A DNA stretch of 34,306 bases from Dryocola clanedunensis subsp. sulfonylureivorans. GTDB lineage: Bacteria > Pseudomonadota > Gammaproteobacteria > Enterobacterales > Enterobacteriaceae. Positions 1-8,400 of the stretch are shown piece by piece; positions within the stretch are counted from its first letter, which is position 1; each line of letters opens with the position of its first letter. A program made the translations under genes and the position numbers. The notes beneath the pieces were generated by a model. The model had not been told where the DNA came from and made no database searches. It saw nothing but the letters and a program-made list of their open reading frames with translations. Location of the stretch: the NCBI RefSeq assembly GCF_016756775.1, contig NZ_JAERMU010000032.1, positions 1 through 34,306 of the forward strand, written 5' to 3'.

Positions 1-127
1 GATTTGGTCGATGCCTTTGGAGCGGTATCTTGATTTATAAATAGCTCCATGGCGTGAGAAGGGAAGGATACGCTACTTGCCATTAAAATAACATATGGCA
101 GGAGTGTTGGTGTTTTTTTGTCATCAT
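1..127 (-). pseudogene. 5' end of an exported-protein gene, frame broken in a poly-A tract (partial)
   Basis: The two tandem ATG codons at 127-122 follow a good ribosome binding site (GGAG, about 10 nt upstream), but that frame meets a stop after 14 codons, at 85-83. The adjacent frame is open from just after the start to the window edge and encodes a secretion signal: Lys-Lys, a hydrophobic stretch (LLPYVILMASSVSF), then SHA before MELFINQDTAPKAS. The two frames join if the A7 tract at 113-119 (written as T on the plus strand) had eight A residues; the product would then begin MMTKKTPTLLPYVILMASS. So this is an exported or outer-membrane protein gene with a one-base loss, or a slippage-controlled one. 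The body lies outside the window and I do not recognise the family. Confidence 0.5.
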
Positions 128-711
128 GTGCTTAAGGCTCCTTGATTGCTTAAAATACCTTTACATTTTCTACTTAATAACACTTCAGGTTTCAAATTCT
201 GATTTGTTTAAAGTTAAATTTAGCGGTGTTTTGATCGCGTGATTTATTTTATTAACTGCTATTTATTTGTGCTTTGTTGGGCTAATAATTCGTTTGAAGC
301 TATTGCGTAGAGGAAATATTTCATGCAATTCGCATGTTTCTTTTTTAAATTTTGTTTTTAGCCTGTTTTATTAATCACGCCATCAGTGTTGATAGTGTGA
401 TTTTCATTCTTGTTACATAAAAGGAAATTTACTTTGGTATTTTTTGCTCTGATACATTCAAATCATCAATCAGATCACCTGTGTAATATTCTCTCCTTTC
501 AGCGAACTGTCAGCTTACTACTGGCAGGCTGAGGGTGACCATCTCATCATGTCCATTTTCGAAATCTAATGTCCGGAATTAATTTTCACCGTCTTAAACC
601 AGCTTTCAGGCCAGTATCTATGCGCCATGCAAGCCATTGTGGTCATTAAATGGCAAACATTAAAATGTGACTCAAGTCATATTCTAAGGTGGTTGGCTAA
701 ATTCATCCCTG
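128..711. other. AT-rich gene-free region with one dyad
   Basis: I see no convincing gene in this stretch; it is visibly AT-rich compared with the rest of the window. It lies between two divergently oriented starts of exported-protein genes (127 minus and 795 plus), so it probably holds their promoters. A 30-bp dyad (373-402) is listed separately. The near-palindrome TGACTCAAGTCA at 668-679 is a second possible protein site. Confidence 0.4.
373..402. promoter_or_regulatory. 30-bp imperfect dyad, possible operator or hairpin
   Basis: AATCAC at 373-378 mirrors GTGATT at 397-402, and ATCA at 382-385 mirrors TGAT at 390-393, all around the same centre between 387 and 388. Eleven of the fifteen positions are Watson-Crick pairs and three more are G-T. 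There is no U-run, so a terminator is unlikely. Its position between divergent starts suggests a regulator site. No known consensus was matched. Confidence 0.3.
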
Positions 712-745
712 CCAGCCTACCTTCTGATAGGCAGGCTTGATTTTA
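712..745 (+). terminator. Weak hairpin with trailing T-rich run
   Basis: CAGCCTACC at 712-720 pairs with the AGGCAGGCTTG region at 729-739 with one mismatch, and TTGATTTTAT follows. It could be a weak rho-independent terminator or an attenuator in the leader of the truncated gene that starts at 795. No gene on the plus strand is seen immediately upstream. Confidence 0.3.
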
Positions 746-794
746 TCAGCAGAACGCTGCAAAACAATACAACGAACTCATCAGGAGATACCCC

Positions 795-872
795 ATGAAA
801 AACATCATCAAATTGAGTATTGCTGCGCTTGTAATGACCACTTCCACCGGTATCAACCGCAACCGCACCTGA
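795..872 (+). pseudogene. Signal-peptide stub of a truncated exported protein
   Basis: An ATG at 795 preceded by CAGGAGATACCCC (GGAG about 8 nt upstream) opens a reading frame that starts MKNIIKLSIAALVMTTSTG. This is a textbook Sec signal peptide: Lys at positions 3 and 6, then a hydrophobic core. After about residue 17-19 the frame runs into DNA that is antisense to a PEP-carboxykinase fragment, adds INRNRT and stops at 870-872. The start signals are intact, so a 25-residue peptide could still be made, but the mature protein is gone. The original family cannot be told from the signal peptide alone. Confidence 0.5.
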
Positions 873-1022
873 TTGCGTGACCGTTACCCGTTCAAACCCC
901 GTTAAATGCTCCTGCGTTTCTGCGGCAAATAGCGCGGCGTAGTCGGGATTGTGAATCACGCTGGCAGCATGTTCTATACCCAGTTTCTTCAGGTATTCAT
1001 TAATATTTGGTCTGGTTCTCAT
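846..1022 (-). pseudogene. pckA: N-terminal fragment of ATP-dependent PEP carboxykinase-like gene
   Basis: Starting at the ATG at 1022, with AAGGA about 6 nt upstream, the frame encodes about 59 residues that match the N-terminus of ATP-type phosphoenolpyruvate carboxykinase as I remember it: a NPDYAALF segment (E. coli NPSYDLLY), [20 protein letters not shown] (E. coli [20 protein letters not shown]). The family then continues with FTGRSPKDKY, but here the match stops at VDTG and the frame continues as unrelated sequence to about 717. Full enzymes are about 540 residues, so roughly 90% is missing, including the nucleotide and metal sites. It lies 70 bp after the gntP-like gene on the same strand, so it was probably the last gene of that operon. 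PEPCK converts oxaloacetate to PEP. Confidence 0.65.
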
Positions 1023-1092
1023 GAGTGTCCTTAAATATGTAGTATCGATGAATATTTATGAGTGAACGAATAGTGGGTTTCCAGCAGGAAAC

Positions 1093-2484
1093 TTAAACCA
1101 GTCCGGTCAGGTAATAGACTCCGATGACAAAGAAAGCGGCCATTATCTTGAAAATGGTGATGCCGAAGATAGGTTTATAGGCTTCTCTGTGCGTCAGCCC
1201 GGTAACGGCCAGTAACGTAATAATCGCGCCGTTATGAGGCAAGGTATCCATACCGCCAGCTGCCATAGAAGCGACCCGGTGCATGACTTCCAGTGGGATG
1301 TGTGCGGCATGGGCGGCGGCAACAAACTGATCTGACATCGCAGCCAGTGCAATGCTCATACCGCCAGAAGACGAACCGGTGATCCCGGAAAGCAGGTTGA
1401 TGGTAATCGCCTGATTAAGTAATGGGTTAGGTATTGCTTTTAACGCTTCTGCTACGGCAACAAAGCCGGGAAGCGCTGCGATAACACCGCCAAAACCATA
1501 CTCTGAGGCCGTATTTAATGCGGCAAGCATCGCACCACTTACGGCGGCTTTACTGCCTTCCGCCAGTTTATTGGCCACGGTGCGCCACGCGAAAATAAAG
1601 ATTGTGAAGATGCCACATAACAACGCAGCCAGCACAGCCCAGATGGCAACCATTTTGGTGACGTCACTTTGAATAGGGCTTTTTAACCCCGGCAGGGCTA
1701 ATTCATAGGTAGGGCCGTACCAGTGCGGGATCGCATGTGTAAATATCAGGTTCATCACGCCGACCACAACCAGTGGCAACAGCGCGATTAACGGATGGGG
1801 TAAAGGGATATCTTCCGGCGTTTCTGGTTCATTGCGCAATACTGTGCCATATCCTTCACCACGGCTCTGTGCTCGTCTGCGCGCCAGGTCAAGGTACAAC
1901 AGGCCGCCGCCAACAACAAAAAGAGAACCCAGGATGCCTAACCATGGCGCGGCCCACGAAGTCGTTCCGTAAAATGTAGTTGGAATGATGTTTTGAATTT
2001 GTGGTGAGCCGGGGAGGGCATCCATCGTAAATGTAAATGCACCCAACGCGATGGTGGCTGGCATCAAACGTTTAGGGATATTTCCCTGTCGGAACATTTC
2101 GGCAGCAAAAGGATAAACGGCAAACACGACGACAAACAGTGAGACTCCACCATAAGTCAACAAACCACAGACCAGGATAATCACCGCCATTGCCTGGTTT
2201 TTCCCCAATAAACGTGTGATGGCACTCACAATAGCGCGTGAGAAGCCGGATAGTTCGACTAATTTGCCAAAAACTGCGCCCAGCAAAAAGACTGGGAAAT
2301 AGAGTTTGACGAAGCCAACGAACTTATCCATAAAGACATCGGTAAACATAGGTGCTACGGCGGATGGATGGGTTAACAACACCGCACCCAGCGCGGCTAC
2401 AGGGGCAAATAGAATTACGCTATATCCCCGATAGGCGACCAGCATCAGTATTACCAATGCCAACAATGCAATAAAAACGTCCAT
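1093..2484 (-). CDS. GntP-family sugar-acid/hydroxyacid:H+ symporter
   Basis: The 463-residue protein is almost entirely hydrophobic with about twelve or more membrane segments and resembles the GntP family (GntP, GntT, IdnT, DsdX, YgbN), whose members take up gluconate, idonate, D-serine and related hydroxyacids with protons. Typical features are the LLTYGGVSLFVVVFAVYPFA stretch near residues 108-127, the GSPQIQN motif near 159-165, and GSSSGGMSIALAAM near 371-384. Length is slightly above the usual 440-450. The ATG at 2484 follows GGAG. It sits 102 bp after the HisD-family dehydrogenase on the same strand, so it probably imports that enzyme's substrate. The substrate cannot be read from the sequence. 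Confidence 0.85.
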   Translation of the reverse strand: MDVFIALLALVILMLVAYRGYSVILFAPVAALGAVLLTHPSAVAPMFTDVFMDKFVGFVKLYFPVFLLGAVFGKLVELSGFSRAIVSAITRLLGKNQAMAVIILVCGLLTYGGVSLFVVVFAVYPFAAEMFRQGNIPKRLMPATIALGAFTFTMDALPGSPQIQNIIPTTFYGTTSWAAPWLGILGSLFVVGGGLLYLDLARRRAQSRGEGYGTVLRNEPETPEDIPLPHPLIALLPLVVVGVMNLIFTHAIPHWYGPTYELALPGLKSPIQSDVTKMVAIWAVLAALLCGIFTIFIFAWRTVANKLAEGSKAAVSGAMLAALNTASEYGFGGVIAALPGFVAVAEALKAIPNPLLNQAITINLLSGITGSSSGGMSIALAAMSDQFVAAAHAAHIPLEVMHRVASMAAGGMDTLPHNGAIITLLAVTGLTHREAYKPIFGITIFKIMAAFFVIGVYYLTGLV

Positions 2485-2515
2485 AGAGTCTCCAGGATAG
2501 AAAGACAGACAGTGC

Positions 2516-2531
2516 AGAGTTTTCTAACTCT
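2516..2531 (-). other. Intercistronic hairpin between dehydrogenase and permease genes
   Basis: AGAGTT at 2516-2521 pairs perfectly with AACTCT at 2526-2531 around a 4-nt loop, in the 102-nt gap between the two genes. There is no U-run after it on the minus strand. It may affect mRNA processing or stability. The octamer GTGCAGAG occurs twice around it. Confidence 0.3.
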
Positions 2532-2586
2532 CCGCACCGTGCAGAGCGGTTGTTTTACGCTGATTCGGGTCGTTGCTGGTGTCGTG

Positions 2587-3894
2587 TTATTCGACGACCC
2601 CGGCATACGGCACGTCTTTATGACCATAACGGCGTACGCGAATGTTTGCTTGCTCACCGTGACCGGCAAAACCTTCCAGGGCGCAAAGGCGCGAGCAGTA
2701 TTCACCTACCAGTACAGAAGCCTCATCAGTGAGCACTCTTTGGTAAGAACAGGTTTTCAGGAATTTGCCCACCCACAATCCACCGGTATAACGGGCGGCT
2801 TTCTTGGTTGGCAGAGTATGGTTGGTACCGATCACTTTATCGCCGTAAGCGACATTTGTACGTGGACCCAGGAACAAAGCACCAAAGTTGCTGAGGTTAT
2901 CAAGGAACCAGTCAGGTTGTTTCGTCATCACTTGCACGTGCTCAAAGGCCAGTTTATCCGCGATTTCCAGCATCTCTTCGTCGCTATCCGCAACGATAAC
3001 TTCACCAAATTTTTCCCAGGACTGGCGGGCAATCTGCGCCGTCGGCAAGATTTCTAATAGACGTTCTATTTCTGTCAACGTCTCTTTTGCCAATTTTTCT
3101 GATGTTGTCAGCAGGATGGCTGGAGAGTCCGGACCATGTTCTGCTTGCCCTAACAGATCTGTTGCGCAGATCTCACCATCAACGCTGTCATCGGCAATCA
3201 CCAGTGTTTCCGTTGGGCCTGCAAACAGGTCGATACCTACACGCCCAAATAGTTGGCGCTTGGCTTCGGCAACAAAAGCATTCCCCGGACCGACTAGCAT
3301 ATCTACAGGAGCAATAGATTCGGTGCCGATAGCCATTGCGCCAACTGCCTGAATGCCCCCCAGGCAGTAGATCTCATCGGCGCCAGCCATGTGCTGCGCC
3401 ACGACGATTGCCGGGGCGGGTTTTCCGTTGAACGGTGGCGCGCAAGTGACAATCCGTGGAACGCCTGCGACTTTAGCAGTGATCACTGACATATGTGCGG
3501 AGGCCAGCAGTGGGTATTTCCCACCCGGAACATAACAACCCGTGGCATTTACTGGGATATTCTTATGGCCGAGGATAACGCCGGGCAATGTTTCAACCTC
3601 AATATCTACCATGCTGTTGCGCTGGTGTTGAGCAAAATTGCGAACCTGCTCTTGTGCAAAAGCAATATCAGCGATATCGCGTTCTGACAACTGCTCGTAA
3701 CACGCCTGAATTTCAGCATCTGTTAAACGATAATCCGACCTATCCAGCTTATCAAAGCGAATGGAAAGTTCACGAATTGCCGTGTCCCCTCGTTCTTCAA
3801 TATCAGCAAGGATCTGTTCTACCGTGTCGCGTACTTTGCGATCAGCATTTTTTATTGCTTCTGCTTCAGCACCTTTTTTAAGCCATTTTGCCAT
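2587..3894 (-). CDS. Histidinol dehydrogenase-family NAD-dependent dehydrogenase (HpsN-like)
   Basis: The 435-residue protein is a HisD-fold zinc dehydrogenase. The zinc and catalytic residues are visible: Gln and His in GQAEHGPDS, the Glu-His pair in AFEHVQV, Asp and His in [14 protein letters not shown], and a C-terminal His in [10 protein letters not shown]. It is not in a his operon and lies between a sugar-acid permease and a LacI repressor, so biosynthesis of histidine is unlikely. The closest characterised type I recall is HpsN, which oxidises (R)-2,3-dihydroxypropane-1-sulfonate to sulfolactate; other polyol or sugar-alcohol substrates are possible. I chose the ATG at 3894 because GGAGG lies 8 nt upstream; a GTG at 3909 in the same frame overlaps that site. 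Specific substrate is inference. Confidence 0.8.
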   Translation of the reverse strand: MAKWLKKGAEAEAIKNADRKVRDTVEQILADIEERGDTAIRELSIRFDKLDRSDYRLTDAEIQACYEQLSERDIADIAFAQEQVRNFAQHQRNSMVDIEVETLPGVILGHKNIPVNATGCYVPGGKYPLLASAHMSVITAKVAGVPRIVTCAPPFNGKPAPAIVVAQHMAGADEIYCLGGIQAVGAMAIGTESIAPVDMLVGPGNAFVAEAKRQLFGRVGIDLFAGPTETLVIADDSVDGEICATDLLGQAEHGPDSPAILLTTSEKLAKETLTEIERLLEILPTAQIARQSWEKFGEVIVADSDEEMLEIADKLAFEHVQVMTKQPDWFLDNLSNFGALFLGPRTNVAYGDKVIGTNHTLPTKKAARYTGGLWVGKFLKTCSYQRVLTDEASVLVGEYCSRLCALEGFAGHGEQANIRVRRYGHKDVPYAGVVE

Positions 3895-3935
3895 GATGAA
3901 CACCTCCACAGATGTTAGTGAATTGTTTGTGAATT

Positions 3936-3947
3936 CGAATGCATTCG
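3936..3947. promoter_or_regulatory. Probable LacI-family operator, dehydrogenase-proximal
   Basis: CGAATGCATTCG is a perfect 12-bp palindrome. It is built from the same half-site (TGCATTCG / CGAATGCA) as the larger palindrome at 3983-4002, with centres 51 bp apart. It lies 42 bp upstream of the dehydrogenase ATG, close to its probable transcription start, where a bound repressor would block that promoter. Confidence 0.6.
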
Positions 3948-3982
3948 CATCTTAATGTTAAATTTGGGTAAACGAAAAGCAT

Positions 3983-4002
3983 CACTGCATTCGAATGCAG
4001 TG
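3983..4002. promoter_or_regulatory. Probable LacI-family operator, 20-bp perfect palindrome
   Basis: CACTGCATTCGAATGCAGTG is perfectly self-complementary with a central CG, as is usual for LacI-family sites. It lies between the divergent lacI-type gene (start 4078) and the dehydrogenase gene, 76 bp from the regulator's ATG. Together with the site at 3936-3947 it could support co-operative binding and autoregulation. Assignment to the adjacent regulator is inferred from position and symmetry. Confidence 0.65.
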
Positions 4003-4077
4003 CAGATCACAATAATTATGAATTGAGACTGAAATCCACCATAATGCGGGCAGGACAATTATTGGGAGGACAGCCTG

Positions 4078-5115
4078 ATGACAGGACGAACGCGCCGCCC
4101 GGTCACCAGTTATGATGTGGCCAAACTCGCGGGGGTATCACAGTCTGCTGTATCACGCGCTTTTACCGAAGGGGGAAAAATCTCTTCGGTCATGCGTGAA
4201 AAAGTCAGGGAGGCGGCGGCGGCCTTGGGCTATCGCCCAAGTTTTGTTGCCCGCTCATTGATTACGCGGCGTTCCAATCTTATTGGTGTAGTCGTGCCTG
4301 GGTTGGCAAACCCATTCTATGCAAACCTGCTAGACCGGCTATCTCTCGAATTAAACCAGATGGGATACCGTGTTCTGCTTTTCTCCATGCATAACGACGA
4401 CGATACCGATCCTATCCTGGAAGACGTCTTACGGCACCGCGTTGAGGCTTTGATCCTGGTATCAACCAGCCTGTCGTCTCATTTTGCTGAGGAGTGCCAG
4501 CATAATGGTCTGCCGGTGCTATTACTGAACCGTAAGAATGACAGCAAAACGGTTTCCAGCGTGACCAGCGACAACCATACCGGTGCTGCCACCATAGCCG
4601 ATTTTCTTATTGCCGGTGGTCATCGCAATATTGCTTTTATGGCAGGGCGGGATAGCTCATCGACCAGCCGTGATCGTGAGGATGGTTTTACACAGCGCCT
4701 GTTGCAGCGCGGTTTTGAACCGCCGCAACGTGCCGTCGGACTGTATACCATTGAAGGTGCGATGGCAGCTACCCGTAGTTTGCTGACGGGGAAACGGAGG
4801 TTCGATGCACTCTTTTGCGCCAATGACATTATGGCTATCGGTGCGCTTAACGTCGCCGTGGGTGAGTTGGGCATGATTGTGGGAAAAGACATTTCTATCG
4901 TCGGTTTTGATGACATAGCTATGGCGAGTTGGCCTATGTACAACTTGACGACCTATGTCCAGCCAATTAGCGAGATGATTTCCTACACCGTTGCCATTAT
5001 TTACTCACAGTTAAAGGATCCGGAAGCATTGGCTATTCAGCAGGTTCTGCCTGGCGCACTGGTTGTACGTAGCAGCACAAGGCCGGTAGATGAGAGCGAA
5101 ATAAGCCGCCAATAG
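4078..5115 (+). CDS. LacI/GalR-family transcriptional regulator
   Basis: The 345-residue protein has the LacI layout. The N-terminal helix-turn-helix is at about residues 10-30 (TSYDVAKLAGVSQSAVSRAF), followed by a YRPSFVARSL hinge helix near 52-61. The periplasmic-binding-protein-like effector domain starts at NLIGVVVPGLANPFYANLL and contains the family signatures FDALFCANDIMAIGAL and ISIVGFDDIAMASW. Length is typical. The ATG at 4078 follows a GGGAGG site about 7 nt upstream. It is divergent from the dehydrogenase-permease set, with two palindromes in between, so it very likely represses that set and itself until an inducer, probably the substrate or an intermediate, binds. Confidence 0.9.
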   Translation: MTGRTRRPVTSYDVAKLAGVSQSAVSRAFTEGGKISSVMREKVREAAAALGYRPSFVARSLITRRSNLIGVVVPGLANPFYANLLDRLSLELNQMGYRVLLFSMHNDDDTDPILEDVLRHRVEALILVSTSLSSHFAEECQHNGLPVLLLNRKNDSKTVSSVTSDNHTGAATIADFLIAGGHRNIAFMAGRDSSSTSRDREDGFTQRLLQRGFEPPQRAVGLYTIEGAMAATRSLLTGKRRFDALFCANDIMAIGALNVAVGELGMIVGKDISIVGFDDIAMASWPMYNLTTYVQPISEMISYTVAIIYSQLKDPEALAIQQVLPGALVVRSSTRPVDESEISRQ

Positions 5116-5375
5116 AATCGGGGCTACTGTATATGGGGCCGTTTGGGAAAAGAAAATATCTATCCGGTCTGTCTGATGGGTACGCCGGACAGTGGCGACG
5201 AAGCAAAATATTTGCTGGCACTCGAAGCACGACATTCGCCCTTATTTTGACCATAAAAAGCTTGTCGAATGTCTCAGGGCGAGAAGCTGACGTTACTACG
5301 ACATTTCATTAGCATTTCATGGTCAATTTCAAGTTGACTCTGTGGCGTCTATTAAGCCATGTAGATTCACTTACA
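5116..5375. other. Intergenic region after the LacI-type gene
   Basis: No gene is visible in this gap between the regulator gene and the convergent adhesin gene. A possible short hairpin (TCCGG at about 5163 with CCGGA at about 5186) is too weak to call a terminator. Confidence 0.4.
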
Positions 5376-5402
5376 CAAAAATCCCCGGCTGTAGCCGGGG
5401 AT
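5376..5402 (-). terminator. Strong rho-independent terminator of the adhesin gene
   Basis: ATCCCCGGCT at 5381-5390 and AGCCGGGGAT at 5393-5402 are perfect complements, giving a 10-bp GC-rich stem. On the minus strand the stem is followed by TTTTTG. It lies 28 bp after the stop of the large minus-strand gene, the right place and direction for its terminator. Confidence 0.85.
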
Positions 5403-5430
5403 GAGTTAAGGATTGGATTAATTCTACAGG

Positions 5431-8400
5431 TTATGAAACCTGATGAAGCTCCATGCCCTGTTGTACCAGTAACTCAACGTCACTGCCGGCATGCTGGTAG
5501 ACCTCATACTGAACACCGCCTGCAGTCACCTGGCCGGCATCCTGCCAGGTGTTATGCGCAAGGTCTTCAACCTTCAGTTCAACCACATCACCGGCATCGC
5601 CCGTCACCGCCAGCTGCTTATTGCCATCCTGAATAAACAGGTTGTCATGCGCTTCACTGAGGATGTCGTTCAGCGTCAGGTGCAGGACATCCTGGCTCAG
5701 ATGGTTAATTATCTCTGTGCTGCCAGATGACGCCTGTTCGTCATCAGCCTGCACCATCATCTGTGACAGCGGATTTTGATGATTTATCATGGTGCTATAA
5801 CTGGTTGAGTTATGCCATTCAATGGTATCAATATAAGAGGCACTAACCGTGAATGAAGAAATGCTGTGCCCGGCATCGGCAGTAAATTCGTACCTGTGAA
5901 GCTGTAAATCACCTCCGGCGCGCCCGGTATCTTTCATTGTGGCATGAATTTGCAGGCCACTGGCATCATAAAATCTTATTCCCGAGATACTTTGCGTTTG
6001 CAGATTGACAAAGACTGTTTCAGAGGCACCGGGTAATGAAACACTTATCGCCTGCTCTCTGGCGAAATTTCCTCCCCCCAGAACATGCGTTCCATTTACA
6101 CTATCCACTAATACGCCAGGGGTGGTTAAGAGATACAGGCCCGCAGATGAGGTAATATGCACGCCTGTTTGTGTCGTTAAATTGTAAAAGTGTGATGGAA
6201 TTTCTGTTCCTTCAAACGATTCAATATGTTTTACCACCGGGTTAGGTACATCCACATTTACCACAAAGCCGCCTGACTTGCCGCTGGTATTACCGGCTGC
6301 ATCCGTTGCTGTGGCACTGAAGGTGTGCTTGCCTTCGCTGCGGGCCGGTGTGGTGTAGCTCCAGCTGCCGCTGCTGTTGGCCGTGGTGGAGCCAATGGCA
6401 ACGTTGTTGTCGTAAATCTTCACCACGCTGTTCGCTTCCGCGGTGCCGCTCAGCTTCGGTGTGGTGTCGTCAATGGTGTCACCGGAGTAGAATTTACCGA
6501 TGGCGGTACTTATATTCACGTCGTCATAGCCGCTGACTATATGCGGGGCCGCCGGCGGCGTGGTGTCATTGCCGTCCTGGTTACTGCCCACCAGTTTCAC
6601 ACTGAAATCGTTACCTGCCGCTGTGTTACCTGCCGCATCCGTCGCGGTGGTATGGAACACATTATTGCCGGCCTGTAATGCCTGCCCTCCGACGAACTGA
6701 TAGTGCCAGGTGCCGTCTGCACCTACGGTTACCGTGGCAATTGTGTGAATTTTGCCGCTCACCGGTCCCGTCATGGTGATGCTGATATGGCTGCCCGGCT
6801 CACCGGTACCGTTCAGCTTCGGCTGCAGGTCGTCGGTTTTTCCGCCGCTGACCACTTTACCCGTCGTAGTGCCCACGTCATCGTAAACATCGGTGATGAC
6901 AGGGGCTGTCGGTGGCGTGGTATCCGCCGCTTTCACGTTCACCACCCAGCTGTTGCTCTCCGCACCCAGCGTACCGCCCTTCACCTCACGCGCCGTGAAG
7001 ACGTGCTGCCCGTCCGTGCGTGGTGTGACGGTGCTGGTCCAGACGCCCTGGCTGTTGGCGTGGACCGTGTCAAATCCTTTGCCGTCGGCATAGACATACA
7101 GCGTGCTGCCCGGCGTGGCCTTGCCGGTAAGGGTGACCGTCGTATCGTCCGTTGTGCCACCGTTAGCCACGTTGCCGGTATTCGGCCCCACGTCATCATA
7201 GACGCTGGTGATGCTCGCTTTGCCCGGACCCGGGTCAGGCACGTCAATGTTCACCACATAGCCGCCTGACTTGCCGCTGGCATTGCCGGCCGCATCGGTG
7301 GCGGTTGCCGTGAAGGTGTGGCTGCCCTCGCTGCGACCTGCCGGGGTGTAGCTCCAGCTGCCGCTGCTGTTCGCCGTGGTGGAGCCAATGGCAACGTTGT
7401 TGTCGTAAATCTTCACCACGCTGTTCGCTTCCGCGGTGCCGCTCAGCTTCGGCGTGGTGTCATCCGTGGTGCCACCGGATTTGATATTACCCGCGGTGCC
7501 CACGTCGTCGTACGCACCGGTGATATGCGGGGCCACCGGCGGCGTGGTGTCATTGCCGTCCTGGTTACTGCCCACCAGTTTCACACTGAAATCGTTACCT
7601 GCCGCTGTGTTACCTGCCGCATCCGTCGCGGTGGTATGGAACACATTATTGCCGGCCTGTAATGCCTGCCCTCCGACGAACTGATAGTGCCAGGTGCCGT
7701 CTGCACCTACGGTTACCGTGGCAATTGTGTGAATTTTACCGCTCACCGGTCCCGTCATGGTGATGCTGATATGGCTGCCCGGCTCACCGGTACCGTTCAG
7801 CTTCGGCTGCAGGTCGTCGGTTTTTCCGCCGCTGACCACTTTACCCGTCGTAGTGCCCACGTCATCGTAAACATCGGTGATGGCAGGGGCTGTCGGTGGC
7901 GTGGTGTCAGGCACATCGATTTTCACCACGAAGCCGACCGTAGCCTCACTGGTGTTACCCGCCGCATCGGTTGCCGTGGCGGTGAAGGTATGGCTGCCCT
8001 CGCTGCGCGCAGGCGGCGTGAAGTGCCAGTCGCCGTTGCTGCCTGCCGCGACCGAGCCGAGCAGCGTGTTACCCTCATAAATTTTCACGAGGCTGCCCGC
8101 CTCCGCATGGCCGTTCAGCATCGGCGTGGTGTCATCCGTCACGGTGCCGGAGGCCTGATTGCCCGTCGAGGCGCCCACATTATCGGTGTAGTCAGCGATG
8201 ACCGGAGTGTCCGGTGCCGTGATATCGTCCTGATTGCTGGCGACATAATTCACCTTAAACTGGTCGCTGTTTGCCCTGTTGCCGGCCTCATCCACCGCCG
8301 TGACCTGAAACGTCCAGTTGCCCCGGGCCCCCAGAAGGCGCGAACCATCACTCAGCTGAATATGCCAGTTGCCGTCGCCGTCGGCCACCGCGTGGGCGAC

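Noticed and set aside
2512-3057. 181-residue plus-strand frame opposite the HisD-like gene
   Set aside because: Antisense shadow with no motif.
3997-4014. Possible CRP site (TGTGATC half-site on the minus strand) beside the lacI-type operator
   Set aside because: Only one half-site matches; the other half lies within the operator palindrome and is poor.
5162-5189. Possible terminator hairpin after the LacI-type gene
   Set aside because: Five-base arms, long loop and no T-run.
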